From Acidobacteriota bacterium (GTDB taxonomy: Bacteria; Acidobacteriota; Terriglobia; Bryobacterales; Bryobacteraceae): DNA of 54,071 nucleotides. Position numbers and translations under genes: made by a program. The notes beneath the pieces are model-generated. The model had not been told where the DNA came from. It was given only the letters and a program-made list of their open reading frames with translations, and made no database searches. This document shows, in pieces, positions 20,585 through 29,110 of the stretch (the first letter of the stretch is position 1; each line of letters begins with the position of its first letter). Where the stretch lies: NCBI GenBank assembly GCA_018268835.1, contig JAFDVU010000028.1:1-54071 (forward strand). The letters run 5' to 3'.

Positions 20585-21103
20585 CTACTTCCGCGGGCTG
20601 GTCAGGAAGCCGATCATGGTCTTCGCGTCTTGAATCGCACCTTTGGCGATCATGTCGGCGATCTGCTTCCGGGTGAACCACGCGGTCTCGATACGCTCGT
20701 CGTCCATCGGAGTTGCGGCGCCTTCGGTGAGTTCGCGCGCCAGGAAGATGGTCATGCGCTCTTCGACGTATCCGGGGCTGACCCAGAAGGCGGCCAGTTT
20801 CTTCCACTCACGGGCGCGGACTCCGGTCTCTTCGGCGAGTTCGCGCTTCGCCGCCTTCAGCGGTGTCTCGCCCGGGTCGAGGCGCCCGGCGGGCAGTTCC
20901 CACAGGTAGCAGCCGGCGGGGAGGCGGTACTGCCGCACGAGCAGAATCCGCTTCTTCGCGTCCACCGCCATGACTACCGCGCTGCCCGCGTGGCGCACCA
21001 CGCTGCGCCTGATCCGGAACCCGGTCTTCGGGTCCACGGCGCAGTCCTCGGTCACGCGAAACAGTCCGCAATCGTAGACTTGCTTGCTGGATGTGATTTT
21101 CAT
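20585..21103 (-). CDS. NUDIX hydrolase, ADP-ribose pyrophosphatase type
   Basis: A 172-residue cytoplasmic NUDIX enzyme. The complete NUDIX box has Gly73, Glu79, Arg87-Glu88-Leu89 and Glu91-Glu92 followed by Thr-Gly-Val. A beta-strand opening (VYDCGLFRVTEDCAVDPKTG) and VRQYRLPAGCYLWELPAG before the box are the ADP-ribose/ADP-sugar pyrophosphatase pattern. It therefore probably hydrolyses ADP-ribose or a nucleoside-diphosphate sugar. Its start overlaps the stop of polX by four bases; it is the last gene of the long heptose/nucleotide operon. Confidence 0.85.
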   Translation of the reverse strand: MKITSSKQVYDCGLFRVTEDCAVDPKTGFRIRRSVVRHAGSAVVMAVDAKKRILLVRQYRLPAGCYLWELPAGRLDPGETPLKAAKRELAEETGVRAREWKKLAAFWVSPGYVEERMTIFLARELTEGAATPMDDERIETAWFTRKQIADMIAKGAIQDAKTMIGFLTSPRK

Positions 21104-22833
21104 GATTTGGCTTGGATGGCGCGCGCGAAGGCATCGGCGGCGAGCGTGTTCATGACATCGGCGGGACCGAGCCAGCCGCGACGCGCGGTGAGAATTCCGT
21201 AGCGCATGTTGGCCAGGTGCTTGGGGTGGTGCGCGTCGGTGGCGATGGTGAACTTCGCACCCCTGGCTTTAGCGGTGCGGATCAGGGTGCCGTGCAGGTC
21301 CAGTCGCTCGGGGCTGGCGTTGATCTCCAGCCACACGCCGCGGCGCACGGCTTCCGTGACCACGCGCTCGAAATCGAAGGGGAAGGCGTCGCGCTGCAGG
21401 AGCAGGCGTCCGGTGGGATGGCCGAGCGCGCGCAGGTGCGGGCACTCGAGCGCGCGCAGCAGGCGGTTCGTCATTTCCGCGGATTCCTGGTGCATGTGGC
21501 TGTGCACGCTGCCGATGACGAAATCGAGTTCGGCCAGCGCGTCGTGCGCGAGATCGAGCGAGCCGTCCTTGAGGATGTCGCACTCCAGGCCGCTGAAGAC
21601 GCGGATGCCGAGCGCGCCTTCGCGGTTCAATTCGCGCACGCGCCGCGCGAATTCCACCACGCGCTTTTCGTCGAGGCCGTTGGCCATGGCCAGCGCCTTG
21701 GAATGATCCGTGATCGCGACGTACTGGTAGCCGCGCTCGCGCGCCGCCGCGGCCATCTCTTCGAGCGAGGCGCGGCCGTCGGTCTCGGTGGTGTGCATGT
21801 GGATGTCGCCGCGGATCTGCTCGAGTTCCACGAGTTCGGGCAGGCGCCCCTCTTCGGCGGCCTCGATCTCGCCGGTGTTCTCGCGCAACTCGGGCGGGAT
21901 CCACGGCAGGCCGAGCGCGTGGTAGACGCCCTCTTCGGTCTCGCCGGCGACGCGCGTATTGCCGTCCGCGCGGAAGAGGCCGTACTCGCTCAGTTTGAAC
22001 CCCATGCGGACGGCGCGGGTGCGTATGGCGACGTTGTGGTCCTTGCTGCCGGTGAAGTACTGCATGGCCGCGCCGAACGTGTCCACCGGGAGCGTGCGCA
22101 CGTCCACCTGCAGACCCTCGTAGCCCACGCGCGCGCTGACCTTGTTTTCGCCCAGAGCCAGCACCTCCTGCACCTTGCCCCATTTCGCGAACGGCCCGAG
22201 CGCGGCGGTGGCGTCGGGTCCGGTGACGAGCAGGTCGAGATCGCCCACGGTCTCGCGTCCCCGGCGGAGGCTGCCCGCCGGCGTCACCGCTTCCACGCCG
22301 CCGACAGCGCGCAGCAGCGCACCCGCCTCGGCCGCGATGGTTTCCGCGTAGCTGAGCAGGTAGCGTCCGGTACGCTGGCGGTATTGCGCGATCGAGCGCA
22401 GTACCTTCTCTTCCAGCTTGGCGCCCATGCGCGGCAGGACGCGCAGTTTCTCTTCCTTGCAGAGACGCTCGAGTTCGTCGATGGTGCTGATGCGGTAGTG
22501 TTCCCAGATGAGCCGGATGCTCTTGGGACCGAGCCCCTGAATCTTCAGGAATTCGAGCGCGGTGGGCGGGAACTTTTCGAGCATCTCGTCGCGGCGCTCG
22601 AAGCTGCCGCGCGCGGCGAGTTCGTGAAGCGCGCCGGCGATACCCTTGCCGATGCCCGGGATGTCGGTGACCTTGCGTTCGGGGTCGCGCAGGATGTCCG
22701 CGATGCGCTCCGGGTAGCCGTCGATAGCGGAGGCCGCGTTGCGGTAACTGCGGATGCGGAAGCTGTCCTCGCCGGCGATCTCCATCAGGTCGGCGGTCTC
22801 CGAGAGCAGACGCGCGATTTCCTTATTCTCCAC
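21100..22833 (-). CDS. polX: DNA polymerase X with PHP nuclease domain
   Basis: A 577-residue repair polymerase. Helix-hairpin-helix segments appear at about 57-70 ([12 protein letters not shown]) and 97-110 ([14 protein letters not shown]). The nucleotidyltransferase active site includes Asp198 and Asp200 in [10 protein letters not shown]. The C-terminal PHP domain (about 335-575) starts [12 protein letters not shown] and contains [11 protein letters not shown] and [11 protein letters not shown], intact metal ligands, so 3'-5' exonuclease and AP-endonuclease activity are expected. Length and order match bacterial PolX (B. subtilis YshC type). It probably serves base-excision gap filling. Its first 11 bases overlap the end of the upstream phosphatase gene. 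Confidence 0.92.
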   Translation of the reverse strand: MENKEIARLLSETADLMEIAGEDSFRIRSYRNAASAIDGYPERIADILRDPERKVTDIPGIGKGIAGALHELAARGSFERRDEMLEKFPPTALEFLKIQGLGPKSIRLIWEHYRISTIDELERLCKEEKLRVLPRMGAKLEEKVLRSIAQYRQRTGRYLLSYAETIAAEAGALLRAVGGVEAVTPAGSLRRGRETVGDLDLLVTGPDATAALGPFAKWGKVQEVLALGENKVSARVGYEGLQVDVRTLPVDTFGAAMQYFTGSKDHNVAIRTRAVRMGFKLSEYGLFRADGNTRVAGETEEGVYHALGLPWIPPELRENTGEIEAAEEGRLPELVELEQIRGDIHMHTTETDGRASLEEMAAAARERGYQYVAITDHSKALAMANGLDEKRVVEFARRVRELNREGALGIRVFSGLECDILKDGSLDLAHDALAELDFVIGSVHSHMHQESAEMTNRLLRALECPHLRALGHPTGRLLLQRDAFPFDFERVVTEAVRRGVWLEINASPERLDLHGTLIRTAKARGAKFTIATDAHHPKHLANMRYGILTARRGWLGPADVMNTLAADAFARAIQAKS

Positions 22834-23380
22834 TCCATCCCCTCAACCCAATTGTAGATTCACCGAGGATAAAGTCGACGGCGTCGGCCAGGGATGCGCA
22901 GCGGAACGCAGGCGGATGCTCGGGGCCGCGCTCGGCGTAGCCGCGATCGATCCACACGGTGCGGACGCCGGCGGCGTGGCCGCAATCGATATCGCGCCAG
23001 CGGTCGCCGATGAGGTAGCTACGGGAGAGATCGATGTGATGCCGCTGGGCGGCTTCGAGCACCATGCCGGGCGCGGGCTTCCGGCAGGGACAGGGCTCGC
23101 GGCCATCGTGCCAGCAGACGGCGAACTCGTCGATGGGGAGCACTCGGGCGAGTTCCCGGTTCATCTCTTCGACGGCTTCGCGAGTCTGCGTGCCGCGGCC
23201 GACATCGGGCTGATTGGTGACGACGATGAGGAGGAAGCCTGCCTCTTTGAGGCGGGTGAGCGCGTCCTCAGCGCCGTCGCTGATGCGCAATTCATCGAGG
23301 TTGGCGGGCGGATAGGGCCGGCCCTCGCTCAGGATGGCATCGTTCAGCACGCCATCGCGATCCAGGAAGACGGCCTGCAT
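22823..23380 (-). CDS. gmhB: D-glycero-D-manno-heptose 1,7-bisphosphate 7-phosphatase (HAD)
   Basis: A HAD-superfamily phosphatase of about 185 residues from the ATG at 23380. HAD motif 1 is FLDRDGVLN right at the start, motif 2 is VVTNQPDVGRG, and the late motif is LIGDRWRDID. The zinc loop CWHDGREPCPC that marks GmhB and histidinol phosphatases is complete. It removes the 7-phosphate in heptose-nucleotide synthesis, and the neighbouring isomerase, kinase and nucleotidyltransferase support this over histidine synthesis. A GTG at 23431 would add 17 residues that overlap the isomerase gene; the ATG is preferred because the motif starts there. Confidence 0.85.
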   Translation of the reverse strand: MQAVFLDRDGVLNDAILSEGRPYPPANLDELRISDGAEDALTRLKEAGFLLIVVTNQPDVGRGTQTREAVEEMNRELARVLPIDEFAVCWHDGREPCPCRKPAPGMVLEAAQRHHIDLSRSYLIGDRWRDIDCGHAAGVRTVWIDRGYAERGPEHPPAFRCASLADAVDFILGESTIGLRGWSGE

Positions 23381-23412
23381 CGAGAACCCGGCCGACGCCC
23401 ACGAACTCTGGA

Positions 23413-24009
23413 CTATTTTACGGATTCCCACTTGGTCTCCGCGGCTTTCAGGGCGGGGTGCGACACCAGCAGGTGCCAGATTACCGCCTGAAAGGCTTCA
23501 GCGTGGGGCGTGACGTGGATGGCGTTCACGGTGGGCACGATCACGCACGCATCGGCGGCCTGCGCGGTGTATCCACCGTCGCGGCCGACGATTCCGGTCA
23601 CCGTCGCGCCCACGCTTCTGGCGTAGCGGATGGCGGCGACCAGGTTCGGGCTGACGTTCTTCTCCACGTTGCCGCCGCCCACGGAAAAGACGAGCAGCGC
23701 GTCGCCGGCGCGCAGGCGGCTCACCTTGAGCCAGCCTTCGAAGACGCCGGCCCAGCCTTCGTCGTTGGTGCGCGCGGTGAGTTCGCTGACGTTATCGGTG
23801 GGCGCGTAGGCCTCCATGCCGCAGATCTTGCGGAAATCGTTCACCGCGTGCGAGGCATTGGCGGCGCTGCCGCCCACGCCGAGGATGAAGAGGCGCCCGC
23901 CCGCGGCGCGGCAGGCGGCCAGCAGGGCGGCCACGCGCTCCACCGCCGCGGTATCGATCTGCTGGAGGATCTCCGCGGCCTCGGCAACGAATTGTTCGGC
24001 AAACGTCAT
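23413..24009 (-). CDS. gmhA: SIS-domain sedoheptulose-7-phosphate isomerase
   Basis: A 198-residue SIS-fold isomerase. The phosphate-binding loop is GVGGSAANASHAVNDF at 44-59, and FSVGGGNVEKNVS carries the second sugar-phosphate loop. The TPHAEAFQAVIWH helix near the end bears a His in the place of the GmhA catalytic His. It should convert sedoheptulose 7-phosphate to D-glycero-D-manno-heptose 7-phosphate, the first step of heptose-nucleotide synthesis. Its start overlaps the end of the guanylyltransferase gene by four bases. Confidence 0.85.
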   Translation of the reverse strand: MTFAEQFVAEAAEILQQIDTAAVERVAALLAACRAAGGRLFILGVGGSAANASHAVNDFRKICGMEAYAPTDNVSELTARTNDEGWAGVFEGWLKVSRLRAGDALLVFSVGGGNVEKNVSPNLVAAIRYARSVGATVTGIVGRDGGYTAQAADACVIVPTVNAIHVTPHAEAFQAVIWHLLVSHPALKAAETKWESVK

Positions 24010-24698
24010 CGCGAAAGGTACCCCGTCAGGTCGGCGATTCCTTCACGCGACCCGATCTCATAGAACCGGTCCGGCGATTCCCACGCGGCCAGTTCGCCGC
24101 GCCGCACCAGGTCCTGGTAAACGCCGGCGAGGTCGGAGGGCCGATCGGCGGCCACGCCGGCGAACGCCTCGCGGCGAAAAACTCCCAGCCCGTAATCGAT
24201 GTGCCGCATGGCGGGCGTCCGGTTCGCCTTATCGTAGCGCACCACTCGCGCGCCGTCGAACTCCACGTTGCTGGTATCCCAGCGGCCCTCGTTGCGGTAG
24301 ACGGTCATCAGTCCGAGCCTGCCGGACGCGTCGAAGGCGCGCTCGGCGGCGGCGTAGTCGCAGGTCAGGTAGGAATCGCCATAGATCACGCTGAAGCGGC
24401 CGCCGAGCAGGGGCAGGGCGCGCGCGATGGCGCCGGCGGTTCCCAGCAGGGCGGGCCCGTCGAAGGAGTAGTCCAGCGTCAACCCGAAGGCGCGGCCATC
24501 GCCTGCGAACTCGCGCACCATTTCGCCCAGGTAGCCCACGCAGAGCACCACACGCTCGTATCCAGCGCGGCGCAACAGGCGCAGTTGGTGGGCCAGGAAA
24601 GGCTCGCCCGCGATTTCGATCAGCGCCTTGGGGATGGTCTCGGTGATGGGGCGGAGGCGCGTGGCCAGGCCGCCGCCCAGGATGGCGATGGGCAGCAT
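24006..24698 (-). CDS. hddC: Heptose 1-phosphate nucleotidyltransferase (HddC-like)
   Basis: A 230-residue sugar-phosphate nucleotidyltransferase. The N-terminal signature is AILGGGLATRLRPITETIPKALIEIAG, with the pyrophosphorylase Arg and Lys in place. VIYGDSYL holds the metal-binding Asp. The neighbours (kinase, isomerase, phosphatase) point to D-glycero-alpha-D-manno-heptose 1-phosphate guanylyltransferase, which makes GDP-heptose for surface glycans. Specificity for GTP cannot be proven from sequence; glucose or mannose 1-phosphate as substrate remains possible. It starts 3 bp after the kinase gene stop. Confidence 0.78.
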   Translation of the reverse strand: MLPIAILGGGLATRLRPITETIPKALIEIAGEPFLAHQLRLLRRAGYERVVLCVGYLGEMVREFAGDGRAFGLTLDYSFDGPALLGTAGAIARALPLLGGRFSVIYGDSYLTCDYAAAERAFDASGRLGLMTVYRNEGRWDTSNVEFDGARVVRYDKANRTPAMRHIDYGLGVFRREAFAGVAADRPSDLAGVYQDLVRRGELAAWESPDRFYEIGSREGIADLTGYLSR

Positions 24699-24701
24699 GG
24701 G

Positions 24702-25685
24702 TTACGAACGCGCCATGAGGGTGGTGCCCTCGAAATCGAAGTGCATGCGCACTTCGCGCAAGCCGGCTTCGCGCAGGGCGTGGCGCAGGCGCGTCTTGTC
24801 TTCGCTGTAGAGCATGAGGAAGCCGCCGCCGCCGGCGCCGATGAGTTTGCCGCCGAGCGCGCCGTGATCGCGAGCCAGTTCATAGAACTGGTCGATGCTT
24901 GAATTGCTCATGTTTTTCGAGCGGTACTTCTTGATCTGCCAGTGCTCGTGCATGATGGCGGCGAAGCGGCGCAGATCGCCGGTCTCGAGCGCGGTCTTGC
25001 TCTCGTGGCCGAATTGCTTGATCTGGTGCAGGTGGTCGATCATGCCGGCGTCGCCGCCCTTGGTGCGCTGATCCTGTTCGGCCAGGATGGCGGACGCCGA
25101 GCGGGTGAAGCCGGTGAAGAAGAGGAGCAGGTTGTCTTCCAGGTTGTAGAGCGTTTCGCTGGAGACGCCGAGCGGGTTGACGTTCACCTCGCCGGAGGGA
25201 AGGAAGTCGAAGGCGGTGATGCCGCCGAAGCTGGCGATGTACTGGTCCTGCTTGCCGACCGGTTCGCCGAGCAGTTCGATCTCGATGCGGCAGGCCTGTT
25301 CGGCCAGCACCTGGCGCGGTACGAACTCCTTGTTCATGGTGTGGAGCGCGCGCAGCAGGGCCACCGTGAAGCTGCCGCTGGAGCCGAGTCCGGTGCCGGC
25401 GGGAATGTCGCTCATGCTGACGATTTCGAGATGCGGCGCCGCGACCGGGACCAACCGCAACGCTTCACGGATAATGGGGTGCTTGATCTGCTCGATGGCC
25501 TGCACGATTTCGGTGGAGGAATACTTGATGAGGAATTCCTGCTGGAAGGTTTCGTGCAAGGTGATGTAGACGTATTTATCGATGGCGGCGGAGAGGACGA
25601 AGCCGCCGTGGTCGCGGTAGTAGGAGGGCAGGTCGGTGCCGCCGCCTCCGAGAGAGATGCGCAATGGTGCGCGGGCGATGATCAT
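24702..25685 (-). CDS. hddA: GHMP kinase, D-glycero-alpha-D-manno-heptose 7-phosphate kinase type
   Basis: A 327-residue GHMP-family sugar kinase. It opens with IIARAPLRISLGGGGTDLPSY, the HddA-type start. The ATP loop is PAGTGLGSSGS at 95-105, and the third motif is KLIGAGGGGFLML near 290. HddA phosphorylates heptose 7-phosphate at C1 with alpha configuration, feeding the GDP-heptose route rather than the HldE/ADP-heptose route. Its start overlaps the oxidoreductase gene by four bases. Confidence 0.85.
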   Translation of the reverse strand: MIIARAPLRISLGGGGTDLPSYYRDHGGFVLSAAIDKYVYITLHETFQQEFLIKYSSTEIVQAIEQIKHPIIREALRLVPVAAPHLEIVSMSDIPAGTGLGSSGSFTVALLRALHTMNKEFVPRQVLAEQACRIEIELLGEPVGKQDQYIASFGGITAFDFLPSGEVNVNPLGVSSETLYNLEDNLLLFFTGFTRSASAILAEQDQRTKGGDAGMIDHLHQIKQFGHESKTALETGDLRRFAAIMHEHWQIKKYRSKNMSNSSIDQFYELARDHGALGGKLIGAGGGGFLMLYSEDKTRLRHALREAGLREVRMHFDFEGTTLMARS

Positions 25686-26674
25686 GCGCGCTCCTCGTGA
25701 TAAACCTGTTCGACGACGCGCAGCGCGGCTTGTGCGTCGGCGATGCCGGGGTCTGGCGCGCGGTTGAGGCGGATGTCTTCGAAGAAGGCTTCGTTTTCGG
25801 CGCGCCAGGAATCGTCCGCCATGGGGTACTCCCAGGCCAGCGTTTCCGGTGGTCCCATTTCAGGCGACATTTTGTACCAGGTGAGGCGCTCGGTGCCGTA
25901 GCTGCCACCGAGTCCGGCGATTTCGAGTTTGCCGGTCCGGCCGGCGATTTCCAGGCTGAAGAGGTTCTTCCACTCGGTCCAGCCGGCGTGCAGGAAGGCC
26001 ACTTGTCCGGCGGCGGTTTCGAGCAGCAGGAACCCGTTGTCCTCCACCGGCATCCGCCAGAAGAAGGTGCGCAGCGCGCCGCGCACGCGCGTGAAGTCGC
26101 CGAGGAACCAGCGGGAGAGGTCGATCAGGTGCGCGCCCTGGTCGATGAGTTCGCCGCCGCCGGAGTTTTCGGGGACGGCGCGCCATTCCTGGTCATAGCC
26201 GACGCGCCCGCCGTGGCCGTAGCGGCCGCGGACGTACATCATCTCGCCCAGCGCTCCCTCCAGGAAGATCTCGCGCGCTTTGCGCAGGGCGCGGTGGAAG
26301 CGGTGGTTGAAACCGACGCGGACCAGCGCTCCGGTGCGCGCGGCTGATTCTGCCACGGGATCGAGTTCGGCGGCGCGGCGCGCCCCCGGTTTCTCGATGA
26401 GGACGTGCTTGCCCGCGGCGGCGGCTTCGGCGGCGATGGGAGCGAGCATGTCGTGTGTGGTGGCCGCAAAGACAACGTCCACGTCGTCGCGATGAACGGC
26501 CTCCCGCCAATCCGTGAGCGGGCGGGCGCGATACTGGGCCGCAAGTTGCGTGGCGCGCCCGGCGTCGGTGTCACAGCACACCGTGATGGCGCCTGGCGCG
26601 AGCGCGGCGGCACGCTTTCGCCCGATGAGTCCGCAGCCGACAATGGCCGCGCGCGGTGAGGTTGAGGGGATCAA
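25682..26674 (-). CDS. Gfo/Idh/MocA-family oxidoreductase
   Basis: A 330-residue NAD(P)-dependent dehydrogenase. The Rossmann loop is AAIVGCGLIGRKRAAAL at 9-25, and the family's EKPG motif is at 94-97. The C-terminal alpha/beta substrate domain includes ENSGGGELIDQGAHLIDLSRW, a typical Gfo/Idh/MocA stretch. Its place at the head of the heptose gene set suggests it modifies a sugar or nucleotide-sugar for a surface glycan, but the substrate is unknown. It starts 18 bp after the ThyX-like gene. Confidence 0.82.
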   Translation of the reverse strand: MIPSTSPRAAIVGCGLIGRKRAAALAPGAITVCCDTDAGRATQLAAQYRARPLTDWREAVHRDDVDVVFAATTHDMLAPIAAEAAAAGKHVLIEKPGARRAAELDPVAESAARTGALVRVGFNHRFHRALRKAREIFLEGALGEMMYVRGRYGHGGRVGYDQEWRAVPENSGGGELIDQGAHLIDLSRWFLGDFTRVRGALRTFFWRMPVEDNGFLLLETAAGQVAFLHAGWTEWKNLFSLEIAGRTGKLEIAGLGGSYGTERLTWYKMSPEMGPPETLAWEYPMADDSWRAENEAFFEDIRLNRAPDPGIADAQAALRVVEQVYHEERA

Positions 26675-26692
26675 TTCCGCATTGTAACCCGC

Positions 26693-28135
26693 CTATCGCT
26701 TCAGGGGATCTTCGATCCAGGGCGGGGTGGCGTCGATCAGGCGGCCGAGTTCGGGTTCGAGTTGTTCCATCCGGCACTTCATCTCCCAGGCGATTTCGCG
26801 GTAGCTGAAGTGGCCCTTGACGCCGCTGCGCAGGCGCGCGATGTACTCGGCCTCGGCGAAATCCATCTTGAAGAGGAAGCGGGAGCGCGCGCCGAAGGGG
26901 AGCAGGTACTCGCTGCCCGGAGCGGGCAGGGCGCGCATGGCGGCGAGCGCCTGTTCCATGGCGGCCGAGTAGACCTCCCCGGCGCCGCACTCGGTAACCA
27001 GCTTCGGGGTATCGTAGCCCAGATTGCCCGCGTACGGCTGGCGAAACTTCTGGCAGCGGCGGTGGCGGTGCAGATCGCGGTAAGCGCCGATGTCCATGAC
27101 GATGTCGTACGCGTACAGTCCGCCGCGGAACCCGGCCAGGATCTCGTCGCGGCGGGTGCGCGAGCCGAGCGCGACATCGGTGACCTCGGCGCGTTTCGCG
27201 GCGCTCCACGTGCAGGCGAGCTCGTAGAGTTCGCGGAAGGGCCGGTCCGTCACGGGATAGAGCAGGGTGGCGGCGATGTCCGCGGGGACGTTCACGGGGC
27301 GGAGCAGATCCACGCGGTCGAACGCGACTCCCGCGGCCGGCGGCAGATTCTGCGCCGCCCACAGCGCGAGATCGGCGCGCGAACGCACGGCGTGCTCGTC
27401 GGGATCGGCGTGCCGGGCGAGGGTCGGGGCAAGGGGTTCGCAAGGACCGTCGCCCCACCTGCAATCGGGCTCGGCGGCGCAGGACTGCGCGATTTCCTCG
27501 CCCAGACCGCGCAGTTCGGCGTACTCGCTGGCCCTCAGGCGGCGGATTTGCTTTTCAACGGTGCGGATGCTGGCCACCTGTCCGACGTTGGTGGGGACGC
27601 CCCAGAAGAGCAGGTAGCGGGCCACGTCGAAGGCGCGCGCCGCCAGGTTGCGGCGGTAGGCGTCGGGCTTCATGTCCTCGGGGCGCGGCAGGCGTTCGGT
27701 GAGCGCGGCGAAGGCCATCTCCTGCACGCGCGTGTAGGCGGCGAGCAGGGCTTCACCGGCGGCCCGGTAGCGCACGGCATCCGCGCCGGCGAGTTCGGGC
27801 GGGGTGATGAAGCCGGATTTCGAAAAATCCTGGTAGCGTGAACTCTTAGCCTGGCCGTCCCAGAGCGGCTCCTCTTCGATCTCCGTGGCGGCAAGCTCGC
27901 TGATGCCCTCGAAACACATCACCGTATGGCCAAGGTCGGCGATGGAGGCGTGCCCGTACTGGAAGTAGAAGCTCTCCAGGAATTTCTGGGAATCGTGCGT
28001 GCGCACCCACGCGATCGAATCGCGAATGGAATCGGGCGACCGGCTGTAGCGCGCCAGGGCGTAGGCGCTCTTTTCGGGCGGCATCGGCGCCACCGTGATC
28101 ACGCGTTTCGGAGCGGGGTTGGTCACTGGGGTCAA
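26693..28135 (-). CDS. Double-length ThyX-like (FAD-dependent thymidylate synthase superfamily) protein
   Basis: A 480-residue protein that reads as two ThyX-type halves. The first half has FQYGHASIADLGHTVMCFEGIS (59-79) and SSRYQDF (98-104), but where classical ThyX carries RHR it has EIEEEPLW. The second half has HRHRR (356-360) but then CQKFRQPYAG instead of the S-x-N-E-x-S-x-R-Y part. A classical ThyX is about 220-250 residues. The divergent dUTPase gene, 19 bp away, supports a role in dTMP supply. Whether it binds FAD and makes dTMP is open. The start at 28135 is needed to keep the first strand (KRVITVAPMPPEKSAYALARYSRSP). Confidence 0.72.
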   Translation of the reverse strand: MTPVTNPAPKRVITVAPMPPEKSAYALARYSRSPDSIRDSIAWVRTHDSQKFLESFYFQYGHASIADLGHTVMCFEGISELAATEIEEEPLWDGQAKSSRYQDFSKSGFITPPELAGADAVRYRAAGEALLAAYTRVQEMAFAALTERLPRPEDMKPDAYRRNLAARAFDVARYLLFWGVPTNVGQVASIRTVEKQIRRLRASEYAELRGLGEEIAQSCAAEPDCRWGDGPCEPLAPTLARHADPDEHAVRSRADLALWAAQNLPPAAGVAFDRVDLLRPVNVPADIAATLLYPVTDRPFRELYELACTWSAAKRAEVTDVALGSRTRRDEILAGFRGGLYAYDIVMDIGAYRDLHRHRRCQKFRQPYAGNLGYDTPKLVTECGAGEVYSAAMEQALAAMRALPAPGSEYLLPFGARSRFLFKMDFAEAEYIARLRSGVKGHFSYREIAWEMKCRMEQLEPELGRLIDATPPWIEDPLKR

Positions 28136-28154
28136 GACGCTATCATAACCGCAT

Positions 28155-28586
28155 ATGAGGATACGGATTCAGCGGATTCACGAGGGGGCGATTCTGCCGC
28201 GCTACGCGCACGGTCCCGGGGAGGACGCCGGCATGGACCTGCACGCCGTGGAAGCCGTCACGCTCGAACCCGGCGTGGCGCGACTGGTGCCGACCGGGTT
28301 GACGCTGGAACTTCCGCCGGGTTACGAAGGGCAGGTGCGCCCCCGCTCGGGACTCGCGCTCAAACACGCGATCACCATGCCGAACGCGCCGGGGACGATC
28401 GACCCGGGGTATCGCGGGGAACTGCGGGTCATCCTGCTGAACCTGGGAGCGGCGCCGTACACGATTCACGCCGGGGACCGGATCGCGCAACTGGTCGTGG
28501 CGCGCTACGAGGCTGTGGAGTGGGAGGAAGACGTCCTGCGGGAATCGGCACGAGGGAGCGGCGGTTTCGGGTCGTCCGGCCGATAA
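28155..28586 (+). CDS. dut: dUTP diphosphatase
   Basis: A 143-residue trimeric dUTPase; it hydrolyses dUTP to dUMP and pyrophosphate, keeping uracil out of DNA and supplying dUMP for thymidylate synthesis. All five motifs are visible: DAGMDL, RPRSGLA, GTIDPGYRGEL with the catalytic Asp, GDRIAQLVV, and the Gly-rich RGSGGFGSSG tail. Its start is 19 bp from the divergent ThyX-like gene, so the two promoters must overlap the coding starts or each other. Confidence 0.93.
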   Translation: MRIRIQRIHEGAILPRYAHGPGEDAGMDLHAVEAVTLEPGVARLVPTGLTLELPPGYEGQVRPRSGLALKHAITMPNAPGTIDPGYRGELRVILLNLGAAPYTIHAGDRIAQLVVARYEAVEWEEDVLRESARGSGGFGSSGR

Positions 28587-28596
28587 GCCCTAAGAA

Positions 28597-28614
28597 GGGT
28601 GTGATTCCACACCC
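28597..28614 (+). terminator. Hairpin downstream of dut
   Basis: GGGTGTG (28597-28603) pairs with CACACCC (28608-28614) around ATTC, 10 bp after the dut stop. The next T-run (CTTTTAC) is about 10 bp away, so termination may be inefficient. Confidence 0.45.
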
Positions 28615-28650
28615 GTCACGCAACTTTTACGATGCTGGGGCTTGCGCCCT

Positions 28651-28696
28651 CTGAAGATTAGATGTAGTCTGGATTTAGATTATGTCTAATCTTCAG
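28651..28696 (+). promoter_or_regulatory. PerR-box-like repeats over the perR start
   Basis: TTAGATGTAGTCTGG (28658-28672) and TTAGATTATGTCTAA (28675-28689) are two 15-mers spaced 17 bp apart. The second matches the B. subtilis PerR/Fur-type 7-1-7 consensus at about 9 of 14 positions and spans the perR ATG (28682). A perfect 12-bp inverted repeat, CTGAAGATTAGA (28651-28662) and TCTAATCTTCAG (28685-28696), encloses them. Autoregulation by PerR is inferred. Confidence 0.55.
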
Positions 28697-29110
28697 CCGG
28701 AGCTGGAGCAAGTGTTCCGCGCGTCGGGGTTGCGCGCCACGGCGCAGCGTTACGCGGTGCTGGAGTTTCTGGCGAGTACACCGGTTCACGCCACCGCCGA
28801 GGAGATCTTCGCCGCGATCAACCGGCACGATCCCCGGGCTTCGCGGGCGACGGTGTACAACAGCCTGCGGTCGCTCGAGAAGGCCGGGTTGGTGCGGGAG
28901 GTGCTGTCCGACGGTCAGGCGGCGCGTTTCGATGCCAATCTGCACCGGCACCATCATTTCGTCTGCGATGTGTGCGGCGAGGTGGAGGATGTGCCGTGGT
29001 TCGAGATACCGGCCGCTGCGCGGGCGGTGCTGGGCGAGCGGCAAGTGCACAATTACGAGATCGTGTTTCGCGGCGCCTGCGCGCGCTGCGGCAAGGGAGC
29101 GAAGGAATGA
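28682..29110 (+). CDS. perR: Peroxide-responsive Fur-family repressor PerR
   Basis: A 142-residue Fur-family regulator. The winged helix (about 10-80) includes SRATVYNSLRSLEKAGLV. The structural zinc cysteines are Cys95, Cys98, Cys133 and Cys136. The regulatory metal ligands of B. subtilis PerR (His37, Asp85, His91, His93, Asp104) correspond here to His36, Asp84, His90, His92 and Asp103. Asp at the last position marks PerR rather than Fur, so Fe-mediated histidine oxidation by peroxide is expected. It is followed by phhB, ahpC and ahpD, and PerR-box-like repeats cover its start. No Shine-Dalgarno is seen before the ATG. Confidence 0.9.
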   Translation: MSNLQPELEQVFRASGLRATAQRYAVLEFLASTPVHATAEEIFAAINRHDPRASRATVYNSLRSLEKAGLVREVLSDGQAARFDANLHRHHHFVCDVCGEVEDVPWFEIPAAARAVLGERQVHNYEIVFRGACARCGKGAKE

